From Elusimicrobiaceae bacterium (GTDB lineage Bacteria; Elusimicrobiota; Elusimicrobia; Elusimicrobiales; Elusimicrobiaceae), in assembly GCA_017961585.1 (NCBI GenBank), contig JAGCWX010000013.1, positions 1 through 64,000 on the forward strand: a stretch of 64,000 bases of DNA, read 5' to 3'. A model generated the notes under the pieces. The model ran no database searches. It saw nothing but the letters and a program-made list of their open reading frames with translations, and was not told where the DNA came from. Position 1 is the stretch's first letter, and each line of letters begins with the position of its first letter. The position numbers and the translations under genes are program-made. Positions 9,392-17,652 of the stretch are shown here, one piece after another.

Positions 9392-10723
9392 TTACCCTTG
9401 TTGTGCTACGTGATGTTCTTTTACCAAAAACGTAAAAGCGGCGGCGATAAATAAACTAATCCCACCTATACCTACGGCGGCAATGGCACTGCCACCCAGC
9501 GCGTGTTTCATAAACGGACCGAATAATAGGTTTACACAAATTTGCGGAATAACAATAAAGAAGTTAAACACGCCCATGTAAAAACCCATTTTGTCCGCCG
9601 GTAGTGCGTTGGAAAGCATTGCGTACGGCATGGACAAAATACTGCTCCACGCGATCCCAATGCACACCATAGGTACTATCAAGCTTATTTTACTAAATTG
9701 TACGCCAAAAAGGGTAAGTCCTAAACTACCCAGGCCCAAGCCGCCAATGGTTAAGCAAATAATGTGGATTTTTTTGGCGGAAAAACGGGTGGTCAACCAT
9801 AAGAGTACAAAGGAAAACGCAAAGGCCACCCCGTTGTAAATCCCAAAGCAACTGCTGCCCCAGTTGGCGGCGGTTTCATACTCGGGCGTGCCGGGCGTGG
9901 CGTGAAAAACACCGCTGGCAATGCCGGGGGTAAAATAAACCCACATTACCATAAACGCAGCCCATGTAAAAAATTGTACTACGGCCAAACGGCGCATAGT
10001 GGAAGGCATGGTTACCATAGCGTGGCCCATTTCTTTGAGTGAATGCCAAGGGTTGGCGGATTGTTGCTGCAACGCGCGGAAGGCCTCCATATCGGCGGGG
10101 GGATATTCCGGCGTGGTAACTACGGTGGCCACAATGGCTACCAGCAGTACCACTGCACCAATGTAAAACGAGTAGCGCACCGTGGCCGGGATATGCCCGA
10201 TAGGCGCGTCCGTACTAACGCCTAAGTAGGTTAAAATTTGCGGCAAGAAAGAAGCAATCACCGCCCCCGCGCCGATCATCACGCTTTGCATGGCGTAACC
10301 GGTTTTGCGTTGCTCTTCGGGTAAAATGTCGCCCACAAAAGCGCGGAACGGTTCCATGCTTATGTTGACGGAAGAATCTAAAATCCACAACGCAATTACA
10401 GCCATCCAAATAGCGGTGGCCTGCGGCATTAAAATTAAGGCAATCATGGAAAAAATGGCCCCAACTAAAAAGTACGGGCGGCGCCGGCCCAAACGGCACC
10501 AGGTGCGGTCACTAAAATATCCAACCAACGGTTGCACAAGCAACCCTGTGACGGGTGCAGCTAACCATAACATGGGGATTTGGTCCTCGCTTGCGCCCAA
10601 GCGCGAGTAAATAGCGCTCATATTTCCCATTTGCAAAGCCCAACCGAATTGAATTCCAAAAAAGCCCAAACACATATACATGATTTGTATAAATGTTTTA
10701 GGCGGACGTTGTGTTACGTTCAT
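9392..10723 (-). CDS. MFS sugar transporter (GPH/SLC45-like)
   Basis: A 443-residue polytopic membrane protein with about 12 hydrophobic segments. The loop between helices 2 and 3 carries GYFSDRTWCRLGRRRP, the MFS motif A variant seen in sucrose/maltose proton symporters. AAGGAGG lies 6 nt before the ATG. It precedes malQ with a 6-nt gap in the same direction, which points to maltose or another glucoside as substrate; this is inference from context. Confidence 0.85.
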   Translation of the reverse strand: MNVTQRPPKTFIQIMYMCLGFFGIQFGWALQMGNMSAIYSRLGASEDQIPMLWLAAPVTGLLVQPLVGYFSDRTWCRLGRRRPYFLVGAIFSMIALILMPQATAIWMAVIALWILDSSVNISMEPFRAFVGDILPEEQRKTGYAMQSVMIGAGAVIASFLPQILTYLGVSTDAPIGHIPATVRYSFYIGAVVLLVAIVATVVTTPEYPPADMEAFRALQQQSANPWHSLKEMGHAMVTMPSTMRRLAVVQFFTWAAFMVMWVYFTPGIASGVFHATPGTPEYETAANWGSSCFGIYNGVAFAFSFVLLWLTTRFSAKKIHIICLTIGGLGLGSLGLTLFGVQFSKISLIVPMVCIGIAWSSILSMPYAMLSNALPADKMGFYMGVFNFFIVIPQICVNLLFGPFMKHALGGSAIAAVGIGGISLFIAAAFTFLVKEHHVAQQG

Positions 10724-10755
10724 AAAATCCTCCTTTCATAAGAGTATGTATCTCC

Positions 10756-10764
10756 ATTATAACA
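10756..10764 (-). promoter_or_regulatory. Extended -10 promoter of the transporter-malQ operon
   Basis: Reading on the minus strand, TGTTATAAT (TG, one base, perfect TATAAT) lies 33-41 nt before the transporter ATG. No good -35 was found, consistent with an extended -10 promoter. Confidence 0.65.
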
Positions 10765-10887
10765 CGAAATGGCCTCTTTGGAAGTAAAAAAATTGATTAG
10801 AAGCGGGAAAATATTTTTTTAATAGTGTTGAAAAAAGCAGGGTATGAGTTTTTTGGACCGAAGGGCTCACACGCTCCACCCAAAATT

Positions 10888-10903
10888 TGCTATCATAATT
10901 TTA
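10888..10903 (+). promoter_or_regulatory. Extended -10 promoter giving a predicted leaderless sigma-factor mRNA
   Basis: TGCTATCAT (10888-10896) ends exactly 6 nt before the ATG at 10903, so the usual start point falls on the A of the start codon. No Shine-Dalgarno sequence is present. Start-site mapping would be needed to confirm this. Confidence 0.6.
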
Positions 10904-12057
10904 TGGAAAGCAAAGAACTTGATAGCGTAAACGAATATTTTAAACACTTAGGCAAAATTTCCCAAGAAATTGACCGCGAAGAAATGGCGCGGTTATGGAA
11001 GTTGGTCAAAAAAGGCGATCAAGCCGCTAAGCACCGTATCATGGAAATGAACCTGCGCTTAGTGGTGCCTACCGCCAAACGTTTTCAGCGCCCCGGCATG
11101 GAACTTATGGACCTGATAGAAGAAGGTAATTTGGGGTTGATGCAGGCCATTGAAAAATACGAACCGCGCAAAGGGTACCGCTTTTCTACGTATGCTACTT
11201 ATTGGATTGAACAATATGTGCGCAGATATATTGAAGAACAATCCGGCGCTATCAAAATTCCGTCGCACGCATGGGGAAATTTAAAAAGATGGTTCCGCGC
11301 CTGGAACGAACTGAAAGAAGCCAACGGACGTGAACCGTCCTTGCGGGAAATGGCGGAAGAACTCAATTTAACGGCCCGGCAAGTTGCCTCCATTATGGAT
11401 ACGCTCAGTGCCGCCAAAGGGGTGGATTCGCTTACTTCTTTAGTGCGTGACGAAGATGAAATGACGTTGGAAGAAATCATCAGCGACGACGGAAAAGGCA
11501 ACCCGCATGATGCTTTTGTCTTTAGCGAAGATCAAAAAAATGTGCAACAAGGGTTAGAAGATTTAGACGAACGTGACCGCGAGATTGTTGCCTTGCGTTA
11601 TGGGTTGGATGATAATTCCCCCAAAACGTTGGGCGAAGTGGCCGAGATGTTGGGCCTTTCCCGCGAGCGGGTACGCCAAATTGAAGATCGTGCCATCCGG
11701 GCCTTGCGCTTGACGGCACAAAAAGCGGGCCTGCTGGAAGTGGCGGAAGAAAATTACCGTACCACCAAGTTGCACGCGGCGATGCGCCCCCGCACGAAAA
11801 CCAATATTTTGGGCGAAGAAATAGACGATAGCCCGCTTGCTAAACTTATTCGTCATAAAGTGGCACAAGCCAAAAAACAAATGGCGCAGAAGAAAAAAAT
11901 TGCATCCAAAAAGAAAGCTACCCACAAGAAAGCTTCCAAAAAAGTTACTAAAAAAGCTCTCAAACGTACCGCTAAAAAAGTAGCTAAAAAAACAGTTAAA
12001 AAGACAAGCAAAAAAACGGCCCGCAAACCCGCTAAGAAAGTTTCCAAAAAGCGCTGA
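10903..12057 (+). CDS. Sigma-70 family sigma factor with a histone-H1-like C-terminal tail
   Basis: A 384-residue RpoD/RpoS-type factor without region 1.1. Regions 1.2 to 2 run from about residue 8 (NEYFKHLGKI) through DLIEEGNLGLMQAIEKYEP and FSTYATYWIEQYVRR; region 3 is at about 130-200; region 4 has LDERDREIVALRYGL and the helix-turn-helix LSRERVRQIEDRAIRALR. The last 60 or so residues are almost only Lys, Ala, Thr, Ser and Arg, with KKxxKKAxKK-type repeats like bacterial histone-H1-like proteins. The start at 10903 fits the sigma domain start; an upstream in-frame ATG at 10825 would add 26 unrelated residues. It could be the primary factor or a group 2 factor. Confidence 0.9.
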   Translation: MESKELDSVNEYFKHLGKISQEIDREEMARLWKLVKKGDQAAKHRIMEMNLRLVVPTAKRFQRPGMELMDLIEEGNLGLMQAIEKYEPRKGYRFSTYATYWIEQYVRRYIEEQSGAIKIPSHAWGNLKRWFRAWNELKEANGREPSLREMAEELNLTARQVASIMDTLSAAKGVDSLTSLVRDEDEMTLEEIISDDGKGNPHDAFVFSEDQKNVQQGLEDLDERDREIVALRYGLDDNSPKTLGEVAEMLGLSRERVRQIEDRAIRALRLTAQKAGLLEVAEENYRTTKLHAAMRPRTKTNILGEEIDDSPLAKLIRHKVAQAKKQMAQKKKIASKKKATHKKASKKVTKKALKRTAKKVAKKTVKKTSKKTARKPAKKVSKKR

Positions 12058-12062
12058 TTTAC

Positions 12063-12136
12063 GCCCCCGTAGCTCAAATGGATAGAGCGATTCCGTCCTA
12101 AGGAAGAGGTTGCGAGTTCAACTCCCGCCGGGGGTA
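12063..12136 (+). tRNA. tRNA-Arg (anticodon CCT)
   Basis: The cloverleaf folds with acceptor GCCCCCG/CGGGGGT, anticodon loop GTCCTAA (anticodon CCT, reads AGG) and T loop TTCAACT. The 3' CCA is not encoded. It starts 5 nt after the sigma-factor stop and may share its transcript. Confidence 0.93.
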
Positions 12137-12169
12137 TTTCTGCTTGAAATGCTTTTCCCGTTTCCGTAT

Positions 12170-12214
12170 AACCATACAAAAACCCCCACATAAAGTGGGG
12201 GTTTTTGTATGGTT
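12170..12214. terminator. Shared bidirectional terminator between convergent tRNA genes
   Basis: A perfect 20-bp inverted repeat (12170-12189 with 12195-12214) with the loop ATAAA; GTGGGGG is followed by TTTTT on either strand. Its right arm includes the encoded CCA end of the minus-strand tRNA-Gln. Confidence 0.92.
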
Positions 12215-12283
12215 TCCGGACTAGGACTCGAACCTAGAATGACTGGACCAAAACCAGTAGTGATACCATTTCACCATCCGGAA
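12210..12283 (-). tRNA. tRNA-Gln (anticodon TTG)
   Basis: Read on the minus strand: acceptor TTCCGGA/TCCGGAA, anticodon loop TTTTGGT (anticodon TTG, reads CAA), T loop TTCGAGT, discriminator A and an encoded CCA (12210-12212). The span given includes CCA. Confidence 0.94.
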
Positions 12284-12306
12284 TTAAATTGTATGTTTGC
12301 CGTTGC

Positions 12307-12612
12307 TTATAGTCCGGTGGCATCGTGAGAGGAAACTGAGTCCTCCCCGGATGCGTGCAATTTTAGCTCATCTTGATAAGCTTTTAGCACATTCTCTTCT
12401 AAATATCCGCGGAATTCGCGCGTGATGGGGTGAGCCAAATCGCGGTGTTCCTCGGCGGATACTTTTCGTGAAGGCATACACAGGAATAAACCTTGATCCC
12501 CTTGTACTACCTTCATGTTGCGGACGACAAAACAATTGTCAAACGTTACACTGGCAAACGCCTTTAGGCGTTCTTCATTCATTAGATGAATCTTTATCTC
12601 CGTGATTTGCAT
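12307..12612 (-). CDS. spoVG: SpoVG family regulator
   Basis: A 101-residue SpoVG homologue, a small nucleic-acid-binding regulator first known from Bacillus septation control and found well beyond spore formers. Typical blocks are visible: ITEIKIHLMNEERLKAFASV, then FVVRNMKVVQG and LFLCMPSRK. The start at 12612 is chosen because the family begins with M-x-I-T-[ED]-I and AGGAAA precedes it; longer upstream frames fall inside ispE. The coding region overlaps the 3' end of ispE by 38 nt in another frame, suggesting translational coupling. Confidence 0.9.
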   Translation of the reverse strand: MQITEIKIHLMNEERLKAFASVTFDNCFVVRNMKVVQGDQGLFLCMPSRKVSAEEHRDLAHPITREFRGYLEENVLKAYQDELKLHASGEDSVSSHDATGL

Positions 12613-13504
12613 AGTGCGTTTCCTCATAAAAGGCCGCTGGAAATACCAACGCCCCTGAATGTTGCAGCCGGGCTGCAAGTTCCTGCGCGTGTTGCTTAGT
12701 GCCAACTAATGTAAACACGGTAGAACCGGAACCGGACATCATACAAATGCCTTCGTTTGCGCTTGCTAAAGCGGCATGGGCCTCTTTCACCGCAGGCACA
12801 AACGGGAGTACAAATTCTTCCAATCTGTTAAATAACAACGGCTTCCAATTTTCCATTGGCTTGCCGTTTCTGACGACATCTAATAATTTATCAAATTTGT
12901 TTTGGCTTGTCAATATTTCCGTCGGAGTGGGTAACTTCATCCGAGAGAATACACTAGGTGTAGAAACGGCTGTGTTCGGGTAGACAAGCACCAAGTACGG
13001 CAAAGTTTTTCCGCACGCAACGGGGGTCAATTTTTCGCCGATTCCTTCGCCTTTTAAAAACGTATCCGGATACATAAATAAAGGTACGTCCGCCCCCAGC
13101 CGGGTGGCTACCGGCAACATTTTGCGCGGGTTTTGGTTGAAAATTTTGCACAGTGCTAGCAGCACACCGGCTGCGTCGGAGGATCCACCCCCTAACCCGG
13201 CCCCGGTGGGAATATGTTTGTGCAAAGTTAAACGGATATTAGCCGTTAGCCCGGTGGCATCTAAAAATGCTTGGGCGGCTTTCCATACTAAATTGCTGGG
13301 AGTGGGGGGAACTTTGCTAGCCAACGGGCCCACTACTTGCAGAGTGATGCGACTGCACGGTGCGGGAATAGCATCTACGCACAGTGTGTCGGCCCAGTCA
13401 ATTTTGGCAAATAGCGTGGATAATTCGTGGTAGCCGTTTGGGCGTTTGCCGGTTACTTCCAAAAATAAATTTACTTTGGCCGGGCACAAACGCGTTACTT
13501 TCAT
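12575..13504 (-). CDS. ispE: 4-diphosphocytidyl-2-C-methyl-D-erythritol kinase
   Basis: A GHMP kinase of the MEP isoprenoid pathway that phosphorylates CDP-ME. The 309-residue protein shows the N-terminal PAKVNLFLEVTGKRPNGYHEL block, the ATP-binding loop PTGAGLGGGSSDAAG near residue 95 and the C-terminal MSGSGSTVF. Its start overlaps the MORN-protein stop by 4 nt and its end overlaps spoVG by 38 nt, so the three genes form one tight minus-strand operon. Confidence 0.95.
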   Translation of the reverse strand: MKVTRLCPAKVNLFLEVTGKRPNGYHELSTLFAKIDWADTLCVDAIPAPCSRITLQVVGPLASKVPPTPSNLVWKAAQAFLDATGLTANIRLTLHKHIPTGAGLGGGSSDAAGVLLALCKIFNQNPRKMLPVATRLGADVPLFMYPDTFLKGEGIGEKLTPVACGKTLPYLVLVYPNTAVSTPSVFSRMKLPTPTEILTSQNKFDKLLDVVRNGKPMENWKPLLFNRLEEFVLPFVPAVKEAHAALASANEGICMMSGSGSTVFTLVGTKQHAQELAARLQHSGALVFPAAFYEETHYANHGDKDSSNE

Positions 13505-14568
13505 AGAGGGTGCATCTCCGTATTGTGCACCACGTTGCCCCAGTGATATTCTTCGCTGGTGATCAAGTTGCCATCGGGCGCGTACAAATTACGTGTTCCG
13601 TCCAGCATACCGTCGGAATAAAATTCGTTAATATGCATTTGTCCGTTGGGGAAAAATTCCGTTCGTTCCCCGTCCAGGCGGCCGTTTGTGTAATTTTCGG
13701 TATACCATACTTCGCCGGTGGGAAAATAGAGCGTGCGCTTACCGCTGAGTTTGCCTTCCGTGTAATTTTCTTGTGCTTCGTCTTTGCCATTGGCGTAATA
13801 GGTGCGCCGCTCCCCATGCAGACGGCCGTTGCTGTATTGGGCTTGTTCGCGCACGGTGCCGTCGTTTTGAGTGATTACAAATTCGCCATCTAACACGGCG
13901 TTTTTGTACGAGCACTTGGTGGCAAGATCGTCATTTTGCGTGTAAGAATGATACTGCGCGGGCCCTTGCAAAACGCCCTGTTCGTACGTTTCTGCCGATA
14001 CTACGCGGTCTAGCTCGTCGTAACAAGTTACCAGCCCGTGGCGTTTATTATTTACATAATAGGATTGCGATTTTAATTTCCCGTTTTCGGCAAATTCTTT
14101 TACTTCCCCGTCCGGGATATTGCCCAGTAGTTCCAGCGTGGCCCCATTGGAAGAAAGCGTTTCTTGAGCGATTTGTTTTCCATCTACGTAAAAGGCACGT
14201 ACGTCTTTGCTGGTTTTAAGGATGGTGCCCGGGTAGGTGGCGGCCTCGGATTGGACGACTGAGGACAAGGGTTGCGGAGGAATGGTGTGTTCCGTTACGC
14301 GGACCAGCTGGCCTTGCTCGTATTCTTCGCTAAAAGTAACGGAGTTGTCATTCAAATCCAATACTTCCAACCGGCCGTGCAATTTTTCGTTCGCAAAATG
14401 TTTTATGGTGGCGGTAGTGGCAGAAAATTCCGCAACTTCTCCGTCGGGGATAGCCCCCGTTTTATTAATTACATTTTGGTCTTTATCCAAAAATTCTTTA
14501 GCCACACAAGTGGCCTTATAATAGGTACGCGCTTCCGGCGTTACTACGCAAATTATTTTTTCTTCCAT
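13501..14568 (-). CDS. MORN-repeat protein (YwqK-like)
   Basis: A 355-residue protein built from repeated MORN_2-type units such as NGRLHGERRTYYANG, EGKLSGKRTLYFPTG and NGRLDGERTEFFPNG, spread over most of its length. No signal peptide or membrane helix is seen. Database annotation often calls such proteins 'YwqK family antitoxin', but no toxin gene is adjacent and the name is not evidence of function. It is first in an operon with ispE and spoVG. A -35/-10 pair sits directly before the ATG with no ribosome-binding site, so the mRNA may be leaderless. Confidence 0.8.
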   Translation of the reverse strand: MEEKIICVVTPEARTYYKATCVAKEFLDKDQNVINKTGAIPDGEVAEFSATTATIKHFANEKLHGRLEVLDLNDNSVTFSEEYEQGQLVRVTEHTIPPQPLSSVVQSEAATYPGTILKTSKDVRAFYVDGKQIAQETLSSNGATLELLGNIPDGEVKEFAENGKLKSQSYYVNNKRHGLVTCYDELDRVVSAETYEQGVLQGPAQYHSYTQNDDLATKCSYKNAVLDGEFVITQNDGTVREQAQYSNGRLHGERRTYYANGKDEAQENYTEGKLSGKRTLYFPTGEVWYTENYTNGRLDGERTEFFPNGQMHINEFYSDGMLDGTRNLYAPDGNLITSEEYHWGNVVHNTEMHPL

Positions 14569-14603
14569 AAAATCATTCTACAATACTTTTGCTTAGTGTA
14601 CAA
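14568..14603 (-). promoter_or_regulatory. Promoter with predicted leaderless start, MORN/ispE/spoVG operon
   Basis: On the minus strand: -35 TTGTAC (14603-14598), 17-bp spacer, -10 TAGAAT (14580-14575), then 6 nt to the ATG at 14568. The expected start is the A of the ATG, and no Shine-Dalgarno sequence is present. Confidence 0.65.
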
Positions 14604-14651
14604 TTTGTTTCTTGGATTTAAATAGAATTTCATTAAAAGTGTTTATTTTTT

Positions 14652-14660
14652 TGCTATACT
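14652..14660 (+). promoter_or_regulatory. Extended -10 promoter of trxA
   Basis: TGCTATACT matches TGn plus a -10 box. It lies 31 nt before the ATG, and a ribosome-binding site (AAAGGGGTG) sits in between. Confidence 0.6.
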
Positions 14661-14691
14661 ACTTTTATAGATTTAACAAAGGGGTGTTTTT

Positions 14692-15015
14692 ATGAGTGAA
14701 GTAATTTTAACTGATGAAAATTTTGAAACCGAAGTATTGCAAGCCAAAGAGCCCGTTTTGGTAGATTTTTGGGCCACATGGTGCGGCCCGTGCCGGATGT
14801 TGGCCCCGGTGGTGGAAGAATTGGCTAACGAATATGCCGGCAAAATAAAAGTGTGCAAATTGGACGTGGACCAAGGGATGAACACTGCCGGGAAATATCA
14901 AATTTCCTCCGTCCCTACGCTCATTGCCTTTAAAAACGGGCAAGTGGTTTTTCAAGCGGGGGGGTTACAATCCAAGGATGCTTTAACCACCAAACTTAAC
15001 GAACTGCTTAAATAA
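14692..15015 (+). CDS. trxA: Thioredoxin
   Basis: A 107-residue cytoplasmic thioredoxin, the standard length. The active site WCGPC sits in DFWATWCGPCRML near residue 30, and the cis-proline is in SSVPTLIAF. It reduces protein disulfides. It has its own promoter and a terminator, so it appears monocistronic. Confidence 0.97.
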   Translation: MSEVILTDENFETEVLQAKEPVLVDFWATWCGPCRMLAPVVEELANEYAGKIKVCKLDVDQGMNTAGKYQISSVPTLIAFKNGQVVFQAGGLQSKDALTTKLNELLK

Positions 15016-15020
15016 TTTAG

Positions 15021-15049
15021 TCCCGCCCCATTCGGGGCGGGAATACTTT
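15021..15049 (+). terminator. Terminator after trxA
   Basis: A 9-bp perfect GC-rich stem TCCCGCCCC/GGGGCGGGA with a 4-nt loop. The T run after it is weak (ATACTTT), so termination may be partial. Confidence 0.65.
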
Positions 15050-15072
15050 CCCTGCCTGCTTTAAATCCCTTT

Positions 15073-17652
15073 ATGACACAACCTAATCCCCAGTTCTATT
15101 TAATTGACGCCCACGGTTTTTTACACCGTAACTACCACGCGTTGCCTAAATTGTCCACTTCCTCGGGGTTGGAAGTGGGGGCGTTGTACGGGTTTTTGCG
15201 TTGGCTACTCAAAATGCTTAAAGAAAAACAACCCCCGTACGTGGCGGTTTGTTTTGATTCCCCCGGCGGTTGTGCACGGCGCAAAGCGTTGTTGCCCACT
15301 TACAAGGCCAACCGCGATAAGCCCGACGAAGCCCTGGTGCGTCAGCTGAGTTTAGCGCGCGATTTGGTGCGTCAATTGGGGCTGGCGGTAGTGGCGCAGA
15401 ACGGCATTGAAGCCGATGACTTAATGGCTTTTTTGGCCCGGCAGGCGCAAGCCGCCCAAGTGCCTAGCGTATTGGTCACTTCGGATAAAGACGTCTATCA
15501 ATTTTTAAACGATTATATTTCTATTTGGCCTTCCGGCAAGGACTCCATCAAAGGGCCCGAAGCCGCCAAGGAAAAGTTTGGGGTAACTCCGGCTTTTCTA
15601 CCGGATTATTTCTCTTTGGTGGGGGATTCGTCCGATAATATCCCCGGAGCGGCCGGTATCGGCCCCAAAGGGGCGGTGGAATTGGTAAACCAATTTGGAC
15701 ACTTAGAGGATATTTTGCGCGCGGCTCACTTGGGGGATCCGCAAATAAAACCGACCCTCGCCAAAAAATTACTAGCCAGCGAAGGCAGTGCGCTACTTTC
15801 CAAACAATTGGTAGTATTGGATAAAAGTTTATCCATGCCTTTTGTATTGGACGATTACCGCGTGCGCTTGCCGGACGTAGCTGCGTTGGAAAAATTGTTT
15901 GCTCAGTATGAATTTAAAAATTTGCTGGACTATGTTCCTTCTTCTGCTTCCGTAAAAACAGATTTGTTTACAAGCGAGCCGCCGGCCCAAACTTTGCCGT
16001 TGGCCGAAGTGCTTAAACGTGCGCAAACGGCTCCCCGGGTATTTGTACATAGTGACGAGGACCTATTGTTAGTGGGTCTAAACGCACAAGAAATGGCCTT
16101 GGTCCCCGTAGCGGACGTGCAGCCGTGGGAAATGGATCAACTAAAACGCATTTTCTTAAACGACTCCATTGAAAAAATTGGGTATGATATCAAACTAACA
16201 TTGCGTTTGCTGGACCTTAATTTAGAAGGGCACTTTTTAAATTGTTTTGACGGGCGTTTGGCCAAATATTTGTTGGATCCTTCGGGCGATTTGAGTTTTT
16301 CGGGTGCGTGTGCACAGTATTTTTCCGTTACAGTAAGTGAAGAAGACCCCCGCGCGTTATTAAGTACGTATAACCGGCTGATTTGGCCGTTGCAGGGAAA
16401 ATTGACCGAGCAACTCAAACAAAGCGGACAATACGAATTGTATCAAAACTTGGAACTGCCTTTGATGATGGTATTGGCGGATATGGAGTGGCAAGGGCTA
16501 CGTATTGACCCGGGGTGGCTGGAAAGTTTTAAAGTAATTTTGGAAGAAGAAATGCGTCAATGCCAAAATGCCGTTGACGCACAGGCCGGATATCCCGTTA
16601 ATATCAATTCTCCTAAACAACTGGGCGTACTGCTTTTTGAGCAAATGAAAATCCCGCCGGTGCGCAAAACCAAAACGGGCTACTCCACGGATGAAAGCGT
16701 ACTGGAAGAAATTGCCGGGGCATATCCCATCGCACGTATTATTTTGGATTATCGCTCCAGCAATAAGTTAAAAACTACGTACGTGGATAATTTACTTTTA
16801 CTGGCGGATGAAAATAATGTAGTGCACTCGTACCTGGATCAAACCGGCACCGTAACGGGGCGGTTATCCAGCTCCAGCCCCAATTTACAAAACATTCCGG
16901 TTCGCACCGAAAAAGGCCGTCAGCTGCGCCGCGCGTTTTGTGCGGGGCCGGGGAATGTACTGTTAAGCGTGGATTATTCCCAAATTGATCTACGCGTACT
17001 GGCGCATGAAAGCCAAGACCCGGTGCTTATCCAGGCGTTTTTAGACGGGGGAGATATCCATACACAAACTGCGGCCCAAGTGTTTGGCGTGATGCCGCTT
17101 ATGGTCACCCCCGAAATGCGCTCTAGCGCAAAAGCCATCAATTTTGGTATTATATATGGACAGGGCCCTATGGGCCTATCCCAAGCACTTGGCATATCGC
17201 TTCGCGAAGCAAAAGAATACATAGACAATTACTTTAAAAATTACCACGGGGTGCGTGAATGGATTGATAAAAACATTGCGCTTGCCCGTCAAAATGGATA
17301 TGTAAAAACAATGCTGGGCCACGTGCGGTACTTGCCCGAGTTTAATATGGGGATTGGTAGTATGGCTTCGTTTGCACAACGGGCGGCTATCAATACTATT
17401 GTGCAAGGCGGCTCGGCCGATATTATTAAAAAAGCTATGCTGGATGTATTTCAAGCTTTCCGCGGTAGCGACGTTCATATGATTATGCAGGTGCATGATG
17501 AATTGATTTTTGAATTACCGCAGGAAAAATTACACGACAGTGCCATGCAAATTAAAACCTTGATGCAAAATGCAGTCAAATTGCGCGTACCTTTATTAGT
17601 TAGTGCAAAAGCTGGGGCGAACTGGTACGAACTTGAAAAAATTTCGCTATGA
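15073..17652 (+). CDS. polA: DNA polymerase I (proofreading domain degenerate)
   Basis: An 859-residue family A polymerase for repair and Okazaki-fragment processing. Residues 1-290 form the 5'-nuclease domain (EADDLMAFLA, TSDKDVYQF, GDSSDNIPGAAGIGPKGA). Residues 290-440 correspond to the 3'-5' exonuclease, but the DxE of motif I is absent, so proofreading is probably lost as in Taq. Residues 440-859 are the polymerase with motif A VDYSQIDLR, motif B RSSAKAINFGIIYG and motif C QVHDELIFE. In motif A the usual steric-gate Glu is Asp (codon 16987-16989). There is no clear ribosome-binding site; a TTAAAT hexamer ends 6 nt before the ATG. Confidence 0.96.
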   Translation: MTQPNPQFYLIDAHGFLHRNYHALPKLSTSSGLEVGALYGFLRWLLKMLKEKQPPYVAVCFDSPGGCARRKALLPTYKANRDKPDEALVRQLSLARDLVRQLGLAVVAQNGIEADDLMAFLARQAQAAQVPSVLVTSDKDVYQFLNDYISIWPSGKDSIKGPEAAKEKFGVTPAFLPDYFSLVGDSSDNIPGAAGIGPKGAVELVNQFGHLEDILRAAHLGDPQIKPTLAKKLLASEGSALLSKQLVVLDKSLSMPFVLDDYRVRLPDVAALEKLFAQYEFKNLLDYVPSSASVKTDLFTSEPPAQTLPLAEVLKRAQTAPRVFVHSDEDLLLVGLNAQEMALVPVADVQPWEMDQLKRIFLNDSIEKIGYDIKLTLRLLDLNLEGHFLNCFDGRLAKYLLDPSGDLSFSGACAQYFSVTVSEEDPRALLSTYNRLIWPLQGKLTEQLKQSGQYELYQNLELPLMMVLADMEWQGLRIDPGWLESFKVILEEEMRQCQNAVDAQAGYPVNINSPKQLGVLLFEQMKIPPVRKTKTGYSTDESVLEEIAGAYPIARIILDYRSSNKLKTTYVDNLLLLADENNVVHSYLDQTGTVTGRLSSSSPNLQNIPVRTEKGRQLRRAFCAGPGNVLLSVDYSQIDLRVLAHESQDPVLIQAFLDGGDIHTQTAAQVFGVMPLMVTPEMRSSAKAINFGIIYGQGPMGLSQALGISLREAKEYIDNYFKNYHGVREWIDKNIALARQNGYVKTMLGHVRYLPEFNMGIGSMASFAQRAAINTIVQGGSADIIKKAMLDVFQAFRGSDVHMIMQVHDELIFELPQEKLHDSAMQIKTLMQNAVKLRVPLLVSAKAGANWYELEKISL

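Noticed and set aside
10825-10902. Upstream ATG for the sigma factor
   Set aside because: It adds 26 residues unlike sigma factors and would lie upstream of the likely promoter.
13501-14568. Antitoxin role for the MORN protein
   Set aside because: The label is database habit for YwqK-like proteins; no toxin gene is adjacent.
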